Origin: an uncultured Algibacter sp.
GTDB taxonomy: Bacteria; Bacteroidota; Bacteroidia; Flavobacteriales; Flavobacteriaceae
Assembly: GCF_947490405.1 (NCBI RefSeq)
Contig: NZ_CANLGU010000001.1
Coordinates: forward strand, 496,001 to 560,000
Direction of reading: 5' to 3'
DNA: 64,000 nt
A model generated the notes under the pieces. The model ran no database searches. It saw only the letters and a program-made list of their open reading frames with translations, and was not told where the DNA came from. A program made the translations under genes and the position numbers. Of this stretch, positions 8,739 to 17,367 are shown in pieces (within the stretch, counting starts at the first letter, position 1; each line of letters opens with the position of its first letter).

Positions 8739-8768
8739 ATCTATTAGTTTTTGGCAAAACTAATAGAT
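8739..8768 (-). promoter_or_regulatory. Perfect palindrome covering the phosphatase promoter and start region
   Basis: Arms ATCTATTAGTTTT (8739-8751) and AAAACTAATAGAT (8756-8768) are perfect 13-bp inverted repeats around TGGC. On the minus strand the distal arm contains TAGTTTTG, an exact TAnnTTTG -7 box (8755-8762), and the proximal arm abuts the ATG. This placement suits a repressor operator, or an mRNA hairpin blocking the start codon. Confidence 0.55.
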
Positions 8769-8844
8769 TACAGTATAAATTCGTGCTTTGAATATTAAAT
8801 TTAGTTTAACAAAAACAACCTATTGCATGATTTAATGACTTATG

Positions 8845-8852
8845 TATCTTTA
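8845..8852 (+). promoter_or_regulatory. Probable -7 box (TATCTTTA) of the AraC-type gene
   Basis: TATCTTTA ends 5 bases before the ATG at 8858. If it is the -7 element, transcription would start at or next to the start codon, predicting a leaderless message. Confidence 0.35.
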
Positions 8853-8857
8853 TAGAA

Positions 8858-9970
8858 ATGAAACCACTAGAAGTTCTGCTTACTGTTTTATTAGGTATTG
8901 GAGCCATCCAAGGCTTAGTGTACGGCATCATTTTATGGAATAACAATAGACAAAACAGAACAGCCAACAAATTTCTAGCTGCTATTTTATTTTTCTTTTC
9001 CTATCGCTTAATTGTTGAAATACTGAAACTTTTTAATATTGGCTTTTATGATTTTTGGTACCATTTTCTTCTAGAGTATAATTGGATTTATGGAGCGTTA
9101 ATCTACTTTTTTGTCAAGGCTTATATTACTCCAAAATTCAAATTGAATTTAAAAAATGATTGGATTCATTTTCTACCCGTTGGCATTGAGTTTCTTTGGA
9201 GCAATTTTATAAAATCTCAAAATTTTTATTGGGATGGTACTCGAGAAAGCTTATCATGGCTAGGTTATTATGGTTATATTATTTGGATGCATTACCCTAC
9301 TATGTATATTATTTCAGGATTACTAATCATATATTATTCCTTTAGATCTGAGAAACTTTTAAACATAAGAAATAATCCTGTTTTCGAAATAATTTCTGAA
9401 AATACAATTTGGATTAAACGTCTATTGAAGGTTTTAAGGTTCTTTTCAATTTTGATTATTCTTATTGTACTCATTGACTTAATTTTCTTTAACTACGCCT
9501 TCAATAGATGGTATCATTACCCTTTATTTATAGGCATGACTTTAATAACTTACTGGCTGGGAATTGAAGGTTTTGGCAAACGAAACCAATTAGCTTCAAA
9601 ACTTAAAATCGTTCTCTCTTCTAAAGAGAAAAGTCAACTTGATGAATTATCTAAAAAGATATCCCATTTGATGATTGAGAAAAAAATATTCAAAAATCCA
9701 AACTTAACTTTAAATTCACTTTCTGAAGCATTAAACGTAAAACCATATTTAACTACCAAGTGTTTAAATTTAATCTTCAATAAAAAATTCAATGATTTCA
9801 TTAATGAATACAGAATAGAAGAAGTGAAAAAATTAATAAACAATCCTGATAACAATCAATATACGCTATTAGCTTTAGCTTACGACTCTGGGTTCAACTC
9901 TAAAGCATCATTCAATCGAGCAGTAAAAAAATTAACTGGAAAACCTCCTAGTGCGCTAAAACATATTTAA
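8858..9970 (+). CDS. Membrane-anchored AraC-family transcriptional regulator
   Basis: The 370-residue protein has an N-terminal membrane region of about seven hydrophobic segments (residues 5-240), including VLLGIGAIQGLVYGIILW and LIILIVLIDLIFF. It ends with an AraC/XylS helix-turn-helix domain over the last ~100 residues (LNSLSEALNVKPYLTTKCLN, then YDSGFNSKASFNRAVKKLTG). This layout is common in Flavobacteriia; the membrane part probably senses a signal in the envelope. It is divergent from the phosphatase gene and followed by two small envelope genes, possible targets. Ligand and targets are unknown. Confidence 0.88.
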   Translation: MKPLEVLLTVLLGIGAIQGLVYGIILWNNNRQNRTANKFLAAILFFFSYRLIVEILKLFNIGFYDFWYHFLLEYNWIYGALIYFFVKAYITPKFKLNLKNDWIHFLPVGIEFLWSNFIKSQNFYWDGTRESLSWLGYYGYIIWMHYPTMYIISGLLIIYYSFRSEKLLNIRNNPVFEIISENTIWIKRLLKVLRFFSILIILIVLIDLIFFNYAFNRWYHYPLFIGMTLITYWLGIEGFGKRNQLASKLKIVLSSKEKSQLDELSKKISHLMIEKKIFKNPNLTLNSLSEALNVKPYLTTKCLNLIFNKKFNDFINEYRIEEVKKLINNPDNNQYTLLALAYDSGFNSKASFNRAVKKLTGKPPSALKHI

Positions 9971-10085
9971 TAATGCATCAATTATTTAATTGACACATTT
10001 CCAAACACTTAAAAAGGTCTCATTTAACTAATTGAGACGATTAGTATTACTTTTAATCTCACTTTTGTTTCATCAAAAATATAAA

Positions 10086-10577
10086 ATGATGAAAACAATA
10101 ATCTTATTCCTAATCGTATCATTTCAGTTTGGTTTCGGACAATCAAATTACGGAACTCCAACTAACAATACACCGTTACCAAAAAAATTTAAAGACCTTA
10201 GAGTCGCTATTGACGTTAAACATTTCCCGAAAGAGAATGACCCAGTAAAAATTAAAAACGCTTATTACTGGAAACATGCAACAGCCATTCTTTGTAAAGA
10301 AGCTGAAATTACTATTACTGAATACGGAGCTTTCCTTTTTTACAATGAAAAATGGAATTTAAGAAAAACATATGCACTAAAGGAATTAGATAAAACATTT
10401 GGAACAAAAAAACAACTTATGCTCCAAGGCCAACCTTATGTTTGGGCTAACAACTGGCGCATTGATAATAAACTTTTTGGAGGTTGGGCAATGTGGTATT
10501 TTATTGGCACAACCAAAAAAGGTGAAAATGTTTGCGGATATGAAACTATAAACACAACCTCTAATCTTTTAAATTAA
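10086..10577 (+). CDS. Small secreted protein of unknown function
   Basis: About 163 residues. I start at the adjacent ATGs at 10086/10089 because MKTIILFLIVSFQFGFGQ is a clean signal peptide; the frame is open to a TTG at 10032 but that extension is not convincing. The mature part is rich in Trp and Tyr (YYWKHATAILCKEAEI, VWANNWRIDNKLFGGW). I do not recognise a domain. It lies 5 bases before the YceI gene, so the two are probably co-expressed, perhaps under the AraC-type regulator upstream. Confidence 0.65.
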   Translation: MMKTIILFLIVSFQFGFGQSNYGTPTNNTPLPKKFKDLRVAIDVKHFPKENDPVKIKNAYYWKHATAILCKEAEITITEYGAFLFYNEKWNLRKTYALKELDKTFGTKKQLMLQGQPYVWANNWRIDNKLFGGWAMWYFIGTTKKGENVCGYETINTTSNLLN

Positions 10578-10582
10578 ATAAC

Positions 10583-11149
10583 ATGAAACTTTCTAAATCT
10601 CTAGCGATACTTTTATTTACATCACTCACTTTTCAATCTTTTGGACAAATCAAAAAAATAAATATTGAAAAAAGCCTTTTGAATTGGACTGGAAAAGCCG
10701 CTTTTAGTTCTTATACATTAACAGGACATATTAAACCTAAAAGAGGTAAAATTGAAATTAAAAGCGACAGCATAATTGCTTTAACCATAGTTATTGATAT
10801 GAAAAACATTAGTCATGAATATAAAGACTTAGTAAAACACTTAAAAAGCAAAGATTTTTTTGAGGTCAAAAAATTTGAAGAAGCTTATTTCGAATTAACT
10901 AAACCGTCAGTAATAAAAGATAATATAGCAGTTTTAACAGGAAACATGACCATTAAAAATGTAACGCATCAAGAAAGCATCACAATCAATCTTCAAGATA
11001 ATTACAATTCTATTTCTTTTAATGTATTACTTGATCGAACTAAATATGGGATAAAATTTAATTCGCCAAACTTTTTCAAAAAACTAAAAGAAAATGCTAT
11101 TGCTGATGAATTTAAATTAGAAGGCACACTAAAATTGGAGGCAAATTAA
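10583..11149 (+). CDS. YceI-like family periplasmic lipid-binding protein
   Basis: The 188-residue protein has a signal peptide (MKLSKSLAILLFTSLTFQS) and a YceI lipocalin-like domain. Landmarks are LNWTGKAAFSSYTLTGHIKPK near residue 35, DFFEVKKFEEAYFELT, and LTGNMTIKNVTHQESI. YceI proteins bind isoprenoid or amphiphilic molecules in the periplasm. The DFF-V-K-F-x-A motif is intact. It overlaps by 4 bases the stop of the convergent barrel-protein gene. No enzymatic residues are expected in this family. Confidence 0.87.
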   Translation: MKLSKSLAILLFTSLTFQSFGQIKKINIEKSLLNWTGKAAFSSYTLTGHIKPKRGKIEIKSDSIIALTIVIDMKNISHEYKDLVKHLKSKDFFEVKKFEEAYFELTKPSVIKDNIAVLTGNMTIKNVTHQESITINLQDNYNSISFNVLLDRTKYGIKFNSPNFFKKLKENAIADEFKLEGTLKLEAN

Positions 11150-12417
11150 AAATATTGGCCTATACCAAACACAAAACCTTGTGTAGAATTATCTGTGACT
11201 CCATGACCATAATCTATTCTAAAAATAGCATTGAAGATTTTTTTATGAATAAAACGCAACCCTATACCTGGATATACTCTGATATTTTGAGAGTCACCAA
11301 AATCGCCAAAATCACCCCCTGGGTTTCGCCAAGAACCAGCATCAACGAATGCATTACCTTGTAAAACAAACCAGTTTTTTTCATAAAGCGTATATCTATA
11401 CTCAGTATTTAAAACAACAACTCCCGTACCTCTGTCTATGATGTTACCTACACCTCTTATATTTAAATTATTATCTACTGAAAAAGGAGCAAAAGGCGTG
11501 TTATCATTAGTTGACAAACCTAAACGCAATCTATTAGCCCAATTTCCTTTTTTACCTATTCGTTTGAATAGAAAAAAGTCATTCCATCCTATGAAAAAAT
11601 CGGGTAAAATATCATTAGTTGACGTTACATATTGAAAATTAAACTGACTCCTAAATCCTGAAACAAATTGATAATAGTAGTCTAACTTATTGTACTCAAA
11701 TATCCCTTTTAGCAGCCATTTATGTACGTTTAATTCTTGTGGAACGTTAGGATTTGTAGCTCCAGACTTATATTGATAATCTTCAACAAAATAGTTAATC
11801 CCTAATTCTAATCTATTTTTAAAATTGAACTCATATAACCCGAGAACTTCAAAAGATTTATTATTGTATTTATAATTCGAATCTTCAGACTCACCTTCAA
11901 TAAATACGGGCTCTAATGTTGTTAAGTCCTGAAAATTAACAGCTAAACCTAATTTATTTGAAAACAGATAAGGTGCTCTAAAATTAATAGCATAACTGCT
12001 ATAAATATCATGTTGATAAAATCCTCCTAAACTTATATTCCTTCCAAATAAATTAAATTCATTTAAACCTAGTCGATATGCAAATTCATCATCGTTGGTT
12101 GTAAAAACATTCGCAAACGGAATAAGTGTTATATTTTCTTCTATATTATAAAAGACGTTATATTGGTTATCATCAGACTGAAATACTTGATAATACGCGT
12201 GTGAAACTGATGGTAATCTCTTTAAACGTAAAATATCTTGCTCTATAACAGTAGAATCTAAAATGCTTCCCGATTTAATAGAAGATATACTTTTTACAAA
12301 TGCGGGCTTAAGCTTTTTATTCCCTTGTATCTTTAAATCGTGAACTATTTTATTTTGGCTATTTACAGCTGAAATAAAAAACACAAATAATGATAAAAAA
12401 AGTACTATTGACTTCAT
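11146..12417 (-). CDS. POTRA / Omp85-like outer-membrane barrel protein
   Basis: About 423 residues. I choose the ATG at 12417 (MKSIVLFLSLFVFF), which gives a signal peptide and an ATGA overlap with the upstream gene; the open frame runs to a TTG at 12456. An N-terminal POTRA-like repeat (IQGNKKLKPAFVKSISSIKSG) precedes a beta-barrel of aromatic-alternating strands. Near the end is a VRG-like NLNIRGVG segment, and the protein closes with ...GIGQYF, a typical outer-membrane C-terminal Phe. It resembles short Omp85-superfamily surface antigens; its cargo is unknown. Confidence 0.8.
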   Translation of the reverse strand: MKSIVLFLSLFVFFISAVNSQNKIVHDLKIQGNKKLKPAFVKSISSIKSGSILDSTVIEQDILRLKRLPSVSHAYYQVFQSDDNQYNVFYNIEENITLIPFANVFTTNDDEFAYRLGLNEFNLFGRNISLGGFYQHDIYSSYAINFRAPYLFSNKLGLAVNFQDLTTLEPVFIEGESEDSNYKYNNKSFEVLGLYEFNFKNRLELGINYFVEDYQYKSGATNPNVPQELNVHKWLLKGIFEYNKLDYYYQFVSGFRSQFNFQYVTSTNDILPDFFIGWNDFFLFKRIGKKGNWANRLRLGLSTNDNTPFAPFSVDNNLNIRGVGNIIDRGTGVVVLNTEYRYTLYEKNWFVLQGNAFVDAGSWRNPGGDFGDFGDSQNIRVYPGIGLRFIHKKIFNAIFRIDYGHGVTDNSTQGFVFGIGQYF

Positions 12418-13142
12418 TCTGCAATAAATGATTTTTGAATGACCAAATTTACCCAATTATCCAGACTTACATCCATTAACGTGAAATTATATTTTTCAAA
12501 CAATACTAAATCTGAAGGCGTATTTACTGTTACATTCAATACAACATTACTCGTGTTATAATATTGAAACATGTTTTCATAAGTATATGTTCCAGATAAT
12601 AAGTTATTATTTTTATCAGAAATCACTTGAAAATATATAGCATTCTCACCTACTAGATTATCTTCCCAAGTAAAATTTGGCATTCCAGACTGTGATTGAT
12701 TTATAGTAGTTAAATCATTCCAAACGGTTGGTTTAGAGACTTGTTTTGTTAGAATTGGATTTGAGATTTTAATATCACCATCTAATTCAAAGGTTATAAT
12801 AATCCATTTTTCATTTGATGCTTTTTGAGTAAACTTCCCTAAATGCCCACCAAAAACTGGCTCAGGAACTGGAAAATTTCTTATATAATTTTTAAAATCA
12901 GCCTCATCTACTTCTGTATTAGTAGTCTCATAAAACCTGATATCTGTGGCTCCCAACTCAGGATAATAAAACGTAAGGATGTCACCAGTATCATTATCGC
13001 TTGCAGCACAGGCAATAACCGCACCCATTTCAAAAGCTTTATTTTGTGTATAAGTCTCCAAAGACTGGGAAATCTCTTCATCGCCTTTGGAACAAGACAA
13101 TAATATGGCAAAACATAATATGATATATTTTATTTTATTCAT
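12414..13142 (-). CDS. Lipoprotein of unknown function
   Basis: The 242-residue protein has a lipoprotein signal (ILLSCSKG, Cys17). The mature part is beta-rich with several aromatic and Asn/Asp-rich strands and matches no domain I recognise. It overlaps the GH113-like gene by 8 bases upstream and the barrel-protein gene by 4 bases downstream, so the three are tightly coupled. It probably acts at the inner leaflet of the outer membrane with the barrel protein; that is inference from operon structure. Confidence 0.75.
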   Translation of the reverse strand: MNKIKYIILCFAILLSCSKGDEEISQSLETYTQNKAFEMGAVIACAASDNDTGDILTFYYPELGATDIRFYETTNTEVDEADFKNYIRNFPVPEPVFGGHLGKFTQKASNEKWIIITFELDGDIKISNPILTKQVSKPTVWNDLTTINQSQSGMPNFTWEDNLVGENAIYFQVISDKNNNLLSGTYTYENMFQYYNTSNVVLNVTVNTPSDLVLFEKYNFTLMDVSLDNWVNLVIQKSFIAE

Positions 13143-14145
13143 TTCTAGATTTATACTGCATACGCAATAAGTCTTCCACTGGTTTGTTTTGGGGTGTAAA
13201 CATAAAATTATCCTTTCCTCCTACTTTATCATGTTTATGAAACCACTTCCATATAAAACCTCCTGCAAACCAATCTTCGCTCCAAAAGGTTTCAAATAAG
13301 GCCTGCGTTGTATTTGTTTGTGCTTCAAGGTTTACTTGATTTAAACTTCTATCACTTACCCAAGGTGCTTTGCCTGCATAATCAACACTTCGATAACCGT
13401 ATTCTGTAAATAGAACAGATTTATCGTGTTTTTGAGACATATTGTATATAATTTGTTTATGCTTTTTCCAACCTATCAAACACTCTTCAACAGTAGGCGT
13501 TTTACTATTACTAACTGGGAAGTAAGCATCTATTCCAATAAAATCTAATTTACTCCAAAATGGCGTACGCTTAAATTCATCCCAATTGGCTGCATAAGTT
13601 AGTTTTCCTTTATATTTAGCCTTTATTGTTTCAATTAAACTATTCCAATATTCAGGTCTATTTTCTATAAATTTTTCTAATTCTGTGCCAATACAGAATA
13701 TTTCTGCATTCACCTCATTTGCGAGTTCTGCATATTCTAAAATAAAACTTGAATATGATTCCTCTAAAACCTTCCAGTCTGATTCATTTTTCATTTCAAT
13801 AAATCCTGTAAACTCACCATGCCAAACCCATATTTGAGGCTTTATCATGACTTTTACACCCTTTTTTCTAAGCTCTCCTATATATTGCTTTGCCCCTGCT
13901 CTAGTTTCTCCAAACCATTGTTTATCCGTATTGTAAACCAGCTGAGGGTTATTTAAGTTTCTTATAAATCCAAATGGCATAATAGCAGCAAAATTAGCAT
14001 TCACTTTTATAACGGGAGAAATATGTGTTTCATTTACCGGCTCAGGAGAAGCAACAAAACTCACACCATTTATCTTTTTGGTTTGAGTTTCACAAGACTG
14101 AGTAAATACTATAAAAGAAAAAATTAGGAGCTTAAATAATCTCAT
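13135..14145 (-). CDS. GH113-like glycoside hydrolase lipoprotein
   Basis: The 336-residue protein has a lipoprotein signal (FTQSC, Cys18) and a TIM-barrel like that of GH113 beta-mannanases. It carries the strand motif KVMIKPQIWVW, the putative acid/base Glu in CIGTELEKF, the GIDAYFPVS segment and the putative nucleophile Glu in LFTEYGYRS. Length fits a single catalytic domain. Both carboxylates are present, so it should be active; the natural glycan could be mannan or a cell-envelope sugar. It is embedded among envelope genes rather than with SusC/SusD-like genes. Confidence 0.78.
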   Translation of the reverse strand: MRLFKLLIFSFIVFTQSCETQTKKINGVSFVASPEPVNETHISPVIKVNANFAAIMPFGFIRNLNNPQLVYNTDKQWFGETRAGAKQYIGELRKKGVKVMIKPQIWVWHGEFTGFIEMKNESDWKVLEESYSSFILEYAELANEVNAEIFCIGTELEKFIENRPEYWNSLIETIKAKYKGKLTYAANWDEFKRTPFWSKLDFIGIDAYFPVSNSKTPTVEECLIGWKKHKQIIYNMSQKHDKSVLFTEYGYRSVDYAGKAPWVSDRSLNQVNLEAQTNTTQALFETFWSEDWFAGGFIWKWFHKHDKVGGKDNFMFTPQNKPVEDLLRMQYKSRNE

Positions 14146-14181
14146 AGAAAGAAGTTTAAGCCCCTAATTTACTATTTATCA

Positions 14182-15054
14182 TTAAAATAATGCTCTTAAG
14201 CCAATGTTAAAAGATTCTCCGATACCAGTATTAGAACCTCTAACAAAGCTACTATAAAGCGCTTCTAAATTTAAAGTTTTTGTTAATTGGTATTTCCCTC
14301 CAAAACCTACTGCTGTAAAATCTTGTTCAAAATCTCCAAGTCTTTGAAAATGCTGAACAAATCCTAGGATTGTAGATTTATCACTTGGAAAATAACTCAT
14401 AAATACACCAGGAGCAAGCACAAAAGTACCATTAGCAAAACTTTCATCATCACCAAAATTATATTCTGTATTTAACTCAGTAAATAATTGCCAATTACCA
14501 CTTGGCAGAGTATAGTCATAGAAAAAACGATTTTGGAACGTATACGCCGTTTGGTCTAGAAACACGCCTTGAGCATCAGATTCCTCACTAATGAGCGGAA
14601 TATGAAATGCCGACTGAATTGTAAAATTACTAACGTCTTTTAATGGGTTAAATTTAATTACTGGTGCAATTGAAGTTAACCCAGAACGGGCTGTCCCTCT
14701 TTCTCCATCAAATGAAAATATATCTAAGGCACTTCTATCTCCTATAACATTAGATCTTAATTCAGCTAATAAACCAACATTGATTTTACTGTTTTCTGAA
14801 ACTCCAGTGAATATATCTATACTAGATGTAAAAAATGTTTCTCTATCTAAATTTTTAGTTATGTCTCCATTACTATTTGCAACTTTTGTTTGGGTATATA
14901 AATTATTAAACCATTTAATATCCCACTGTCCTTTTTTCAATAATTTTGAAGGTGTATATGTTTGAATAACACTTCCTTCGTTTTCTTGATCTTCTTGTGA
15001 ATATCCTGTATATGATATTACTGTTAGTACTAATATTGCGATTATTTTTTTCAT
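14182..15054 (-). CDS. Outer-membrane beta-barrel protein of unknown function
   Basis: The 290-residue protein has a signal peptide (MKKIIAILVLTVISYTGYSQ). It then consists of alternating-residue beta strands suited to a small outer-membrane porin or transporter, ending in ...NIGLRALF with the terminal Phe expected for barrel assembly. It carries no recognised catalytic motif. It lies between the DUF547 gene and the GH113-like gene, 36 bases upstream of the latter, and may pass small molecules for the cluster. Confidence 0.72.
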   Translation of the reverse strand: MKKIIAILVLTVISYTGYSQEDQENEGSVIQTYTPSKLLKKGQWDIKWFNNLYTQTKVANSNGDITKNLDRETFFTSSIDIFTGVSENSKINVGLLAELRSNVIGDRSALDIFSFDGERGTARSGLTSIAPVIKFNPLKDVSNFTIQSAFHIPLISEESDAQGVFLDQTAYTFQNRFFYDYTLPSGNWQLFTELNTEYNFGDDESFANGTFVLAPGVFMSYFPSDKSTILGFVQHFQRLGDFEQDFTAVGFGGKYQLTKTLNLEALYSSFVRGSNTGIGESFNIGLRALF

Positions 15055-15106
15055 TATTTCTATTTTGGTTTGTTGTTTGTTATTTATTCTTTTTTGGTTA
15101 TTTCTG

Positions 15107-15820
15107 TTATTGTTTATTTACTTTCCAATTGTAAGGAAAGTAACTTAATTTGTATTTACCTTCTAATTTTTCTGTTCTGTATTTATTTATAAAATCGATT
15201 TCAGTCATTCCATTCATTTTGAAATCTCCTTTATACCATTCCATAATTTGTGATACCTCTACACGTTTCTTTTTTGTATTTACTCGAATAAAATCTCCAT
15301 TAATTGCTTTTTTAGTTTGTGCTTCTAATTGCGCATTTAATGTATTAGGCAAATATGCCTTATTAATTAATGGCGGACAACCAACAGCACCACATACTAA
15401 TACAAAGTGAAAGCGCGCATCGTTAAACTGACCTCTTAAAAGTTTGTGCTCAATATCATTTAAAGTGATGTTTTTTCCTCCTAAACTATGCTTAGTTTTA
15501 TCAAAAAAACCTGCATTATCAAGTGGCGAATTTGTTGGGTAGTTATCAATAATCCCTTTGATTACAGATAAATTATAAGCGTTAATCCAAAAGGCTTGAT
15601 AATTGTTGGCATCACTTTTTGAAACCGAAATCCCTTCAGCTAAACCTAAAAGATCGTTTAATTGTGACGGAGCTGCATGTATTTTAGAATATGCCACTCT
15701 TCCGTTTGAGACATTAGCTTTAAAAAAAGCATCTGCTTTACTAAAAAAAGTATTTAAATCTTGAGAAATCCCTTCAAAAGATATTAGTGATATTAGTATT
15801 ACTATAAATTGTTTTTTCAT
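15107..15820 (-). CDS. Secreted DUF547 domain protein
   Basis: The 237-residue protein has a signal peptide (MKKQFIVILISLISFEGISQ) and a complete DUF547 domain. Landmarks are YQAFWINAYNLSVIKGI, LNDIEHKLLRG, and FHFVLVCGAVGCPPL. It is a paralogue of the DUF547 lipoprotein at 6321 but lacks the lipobox Cys and the charged linker, so it is probably periplasmic. It is the first gene of the minus-strand envelope cluster that continues to 11146. The function of DUF547 is not established. Confidence 0.85.
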   Translation of the reverse strand: MKKQFIVILISLISFEGISQDLNTFFSKADAFFKANVSNGRVAYSKIHAAPSQLNDLLGLAEGISVSKSDANNYQAFWINAYNLSVIKGIIDNYPTNSPLDNAGFFDKTKHSLGGKNITLNDIEHKLLRGQFNDARFHFVLVCGAVGCPPLINKAYLPNTLNAQLEAQTKKAINGDFIRVNTKKKRVEVSQIMEWYKGDFKMNGMTEIDFINKYRTEKLEGKYKLSYFPYNWKVNKQ

Positions 15821-16023
15821 TTTTATGTTATTGTTTTGCCTTATTTTTGTTTAAGACTGTTTTTAAAATTTTTAAGCTCTGCAAAGTAACTGCCTTTAGG
15901 TCGAACTAAAATTCAGGTAATTACACATTAAACAAACTTTTTTTCGGGTCTTATTGCTTTTCCAATCCTTACAAAAAAAATCTATTTAAACCCATTCTAA
16001 ATTACCAGTTATCTTTAAGTTCT

Positions 16024-16031
16024 TATCTTTA
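16024..16031 (+). promoter_or_regulatory. Probable -7 box (TATCTTTA) upstream of the FAD oxidoreductase gene
   Basis: TATCTTTAG is identical to the motif before the arsenosugar operon and lies 32 bases before the ATG, giving a leader of about 25 bases. No clear -33 element was seen. The rest of the 243-base gap (15821-16063) is AT-rich with nothing else recognisable. Confidence 0.4.
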
Positions 16032-16063
16032 GCTACGACCTAAACCTTTATAACAATCAAATT

Positions 16064-17365
16064 ATGAAAGAACACATCGTCATTATTGGAAACGGAATTT
16101 CTGGTGTAACAGCAGCAAGACATATTAGAAAATTGTCTGACAAAAAAATTACCATTGTATCTGCTGAAACTGAATATTTCTTCTCAAGGACAGCACTCAT
16201 GTACATATATATGGGACACATGAAATTTGAACACACACAACCTTATGAGAATTGGTTCTGGAAAAAAAACCGAATCGATCTTAAAAAAGGATATGTTAGT
16301 AATATTGATACTGACGCTAAAACACTTCATTTTGCTGAAGGCGACTCCTTAAAATATGATAAACTTATTATCGCAACTGGTAGCAAACCCAATAAATTTG
16401 GATGGCCAGGTCAGGATTTAGAAGGTGTTATGGGCATGTATCATAAACAGGATTTAGAAAATCTTGAAAAACATGCGCCTAATAAGGAGGTTTGTAAACG
16501 CGCTGTAATAGTTGGCGGAGGGTTAATTGGTATTGAATTAGCTGAAATGCTAAATTCAAGAAGTATTCCTGTTACATTTTTAGTAAGAGAAGATAGTTTC
16601 TGGAATGGTGTTTTACCTTCTGGTGAAAGCGAAATGATTAATCGTCATATAAAAAATCATCATATCGATTTACGTTTGGGCATGAATCTGAAGGAAATAA
16701 AATCCGATGAAAACGGAAAAGTAAAATCCATCATTATTCAAGAAACCGGAGAGGAAATTGAATGTAATGTGGTTGGTTTAACCGCTGGTGTATCTCCTAA
16801 TATTGATTTTATAAAAGATTCTAATATTGAAACTGGTAGAGGTGTAAAAGTGAATCGTTATTTAGAAACTAATATCCCTGATGTTTATGCTATTGGAGAT
16901 TGTGCAGAACAACACGAAGGTATAAATGGTCGCAGACCTATTGAAGCCGTTTGGTACACAGGACGAATGATGGGAGAAACTTTAGCACAAACTATCTGTG
17001 GAAATAAAATACAATATAATCCTGGGCATTGGTTTAACTCTGCTAAGTTTATGGATATTGAATATCAAACCTATGGATGGGTATTTGCAAATCCAAGAGA
17101 AAACGAAGCACATTTTCATTGGAAACATGAAGACGATACGAAATGCATAACCATTTGTTATGATACCACCACGAATGCCTTTTTAGGTATTAATACTTTT
17201 GGAATTAGAATGCGTCATGAAACTTTTGACACATGGCTTACAGAGAAACGAGATGTTGATTATGTAATAAATCATCTTTCTGAAGCCAATTTTGATCCTG
17301 AATTTTACAGCCATTACGAAGCCGATATTCTTTTAGCTTATAACAAACAATTACAAACAGCATAA
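16064..17365 (+). CDS. NAD(P)H/FAD-dependent oxidoreductase (pyridine nucleotide-disulfide oxidoreductase family)
   Basis: The 433-residue flavoprotein has the N-terminal Rossmann motif VIIGNGISGVTAARH, the ATG segment (IIATGSKPNKFGWPG), a second nucleotide-binding motif AVIVGGGLIGIELAE near residue 150 and the FAD-closing VYAIGDCAEQ near residue 285. No redox-active CxxC pair is present, so it resembles ferredoxin or rubredoxin reductases. It is followed after 2 bases by a membrane 4Fe-4S protein. I infer that it passes NAD(P)H electrons to that partner. Its final acceptor is unknown. Confidence 0.85.
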   Translation: MKEHIVIIGNGISGVTAARHIRKLSDKKITIVSAETEYFFSRTALMYIYMGHMKFEHTQPYENWFWKKNRIDLKKGYVSNIDTDAKTLHFAEGDSLKYDKLIIATGSKPNKFGWPGQDLEGVMGMYHKQDLENLEKHAPNKEVCKRAVIVGGGLIGIELAEMLNSRSIPVTFLVREDSFWNGVLPSGESEMINRHIKNHHIDLRLGMNLKEIKSDENGKVKSIIIQETGEEIECNVVGLTAGVSPNIDFIKDSNIETGRGVKVNRYLETNIPDVYAIGDCAEQHEGINGRRPIEAVWYTGRMMGETLAQTICGNKIQYNPGHWFNSAKFMDIEYQTYGWVFANPRENEAHFHWKHEDDTKCITICYDTTTNAFLGINTFGIRMRHETFDTWLTEKRDVDYVINHLSEANFDPEFYSHYEADILLAYNKQLQTA

Positions 17366-17367
17366 CC

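Noticed and set aside
9978-10038. Two AT-rich palindromes (9978-9993 and 10017-10038) between the AraC-type gene and the next gene
   Set aside because: The first is wholly A/T apart from its ends, and the second has one mismatch and no U run in the useful direction. They could be regulator sites, but chance in AT-rich DNA is likely.
10032-10085. Longer N-termini from TTG or GTG codons for several genes (10032, 12456, 34187, 42718, 43494, 49568)
   Set aside because: In each case a downstream ATG gives a cleaner signal peptide, a sensible operon overlap or a better distance from the promoter box.
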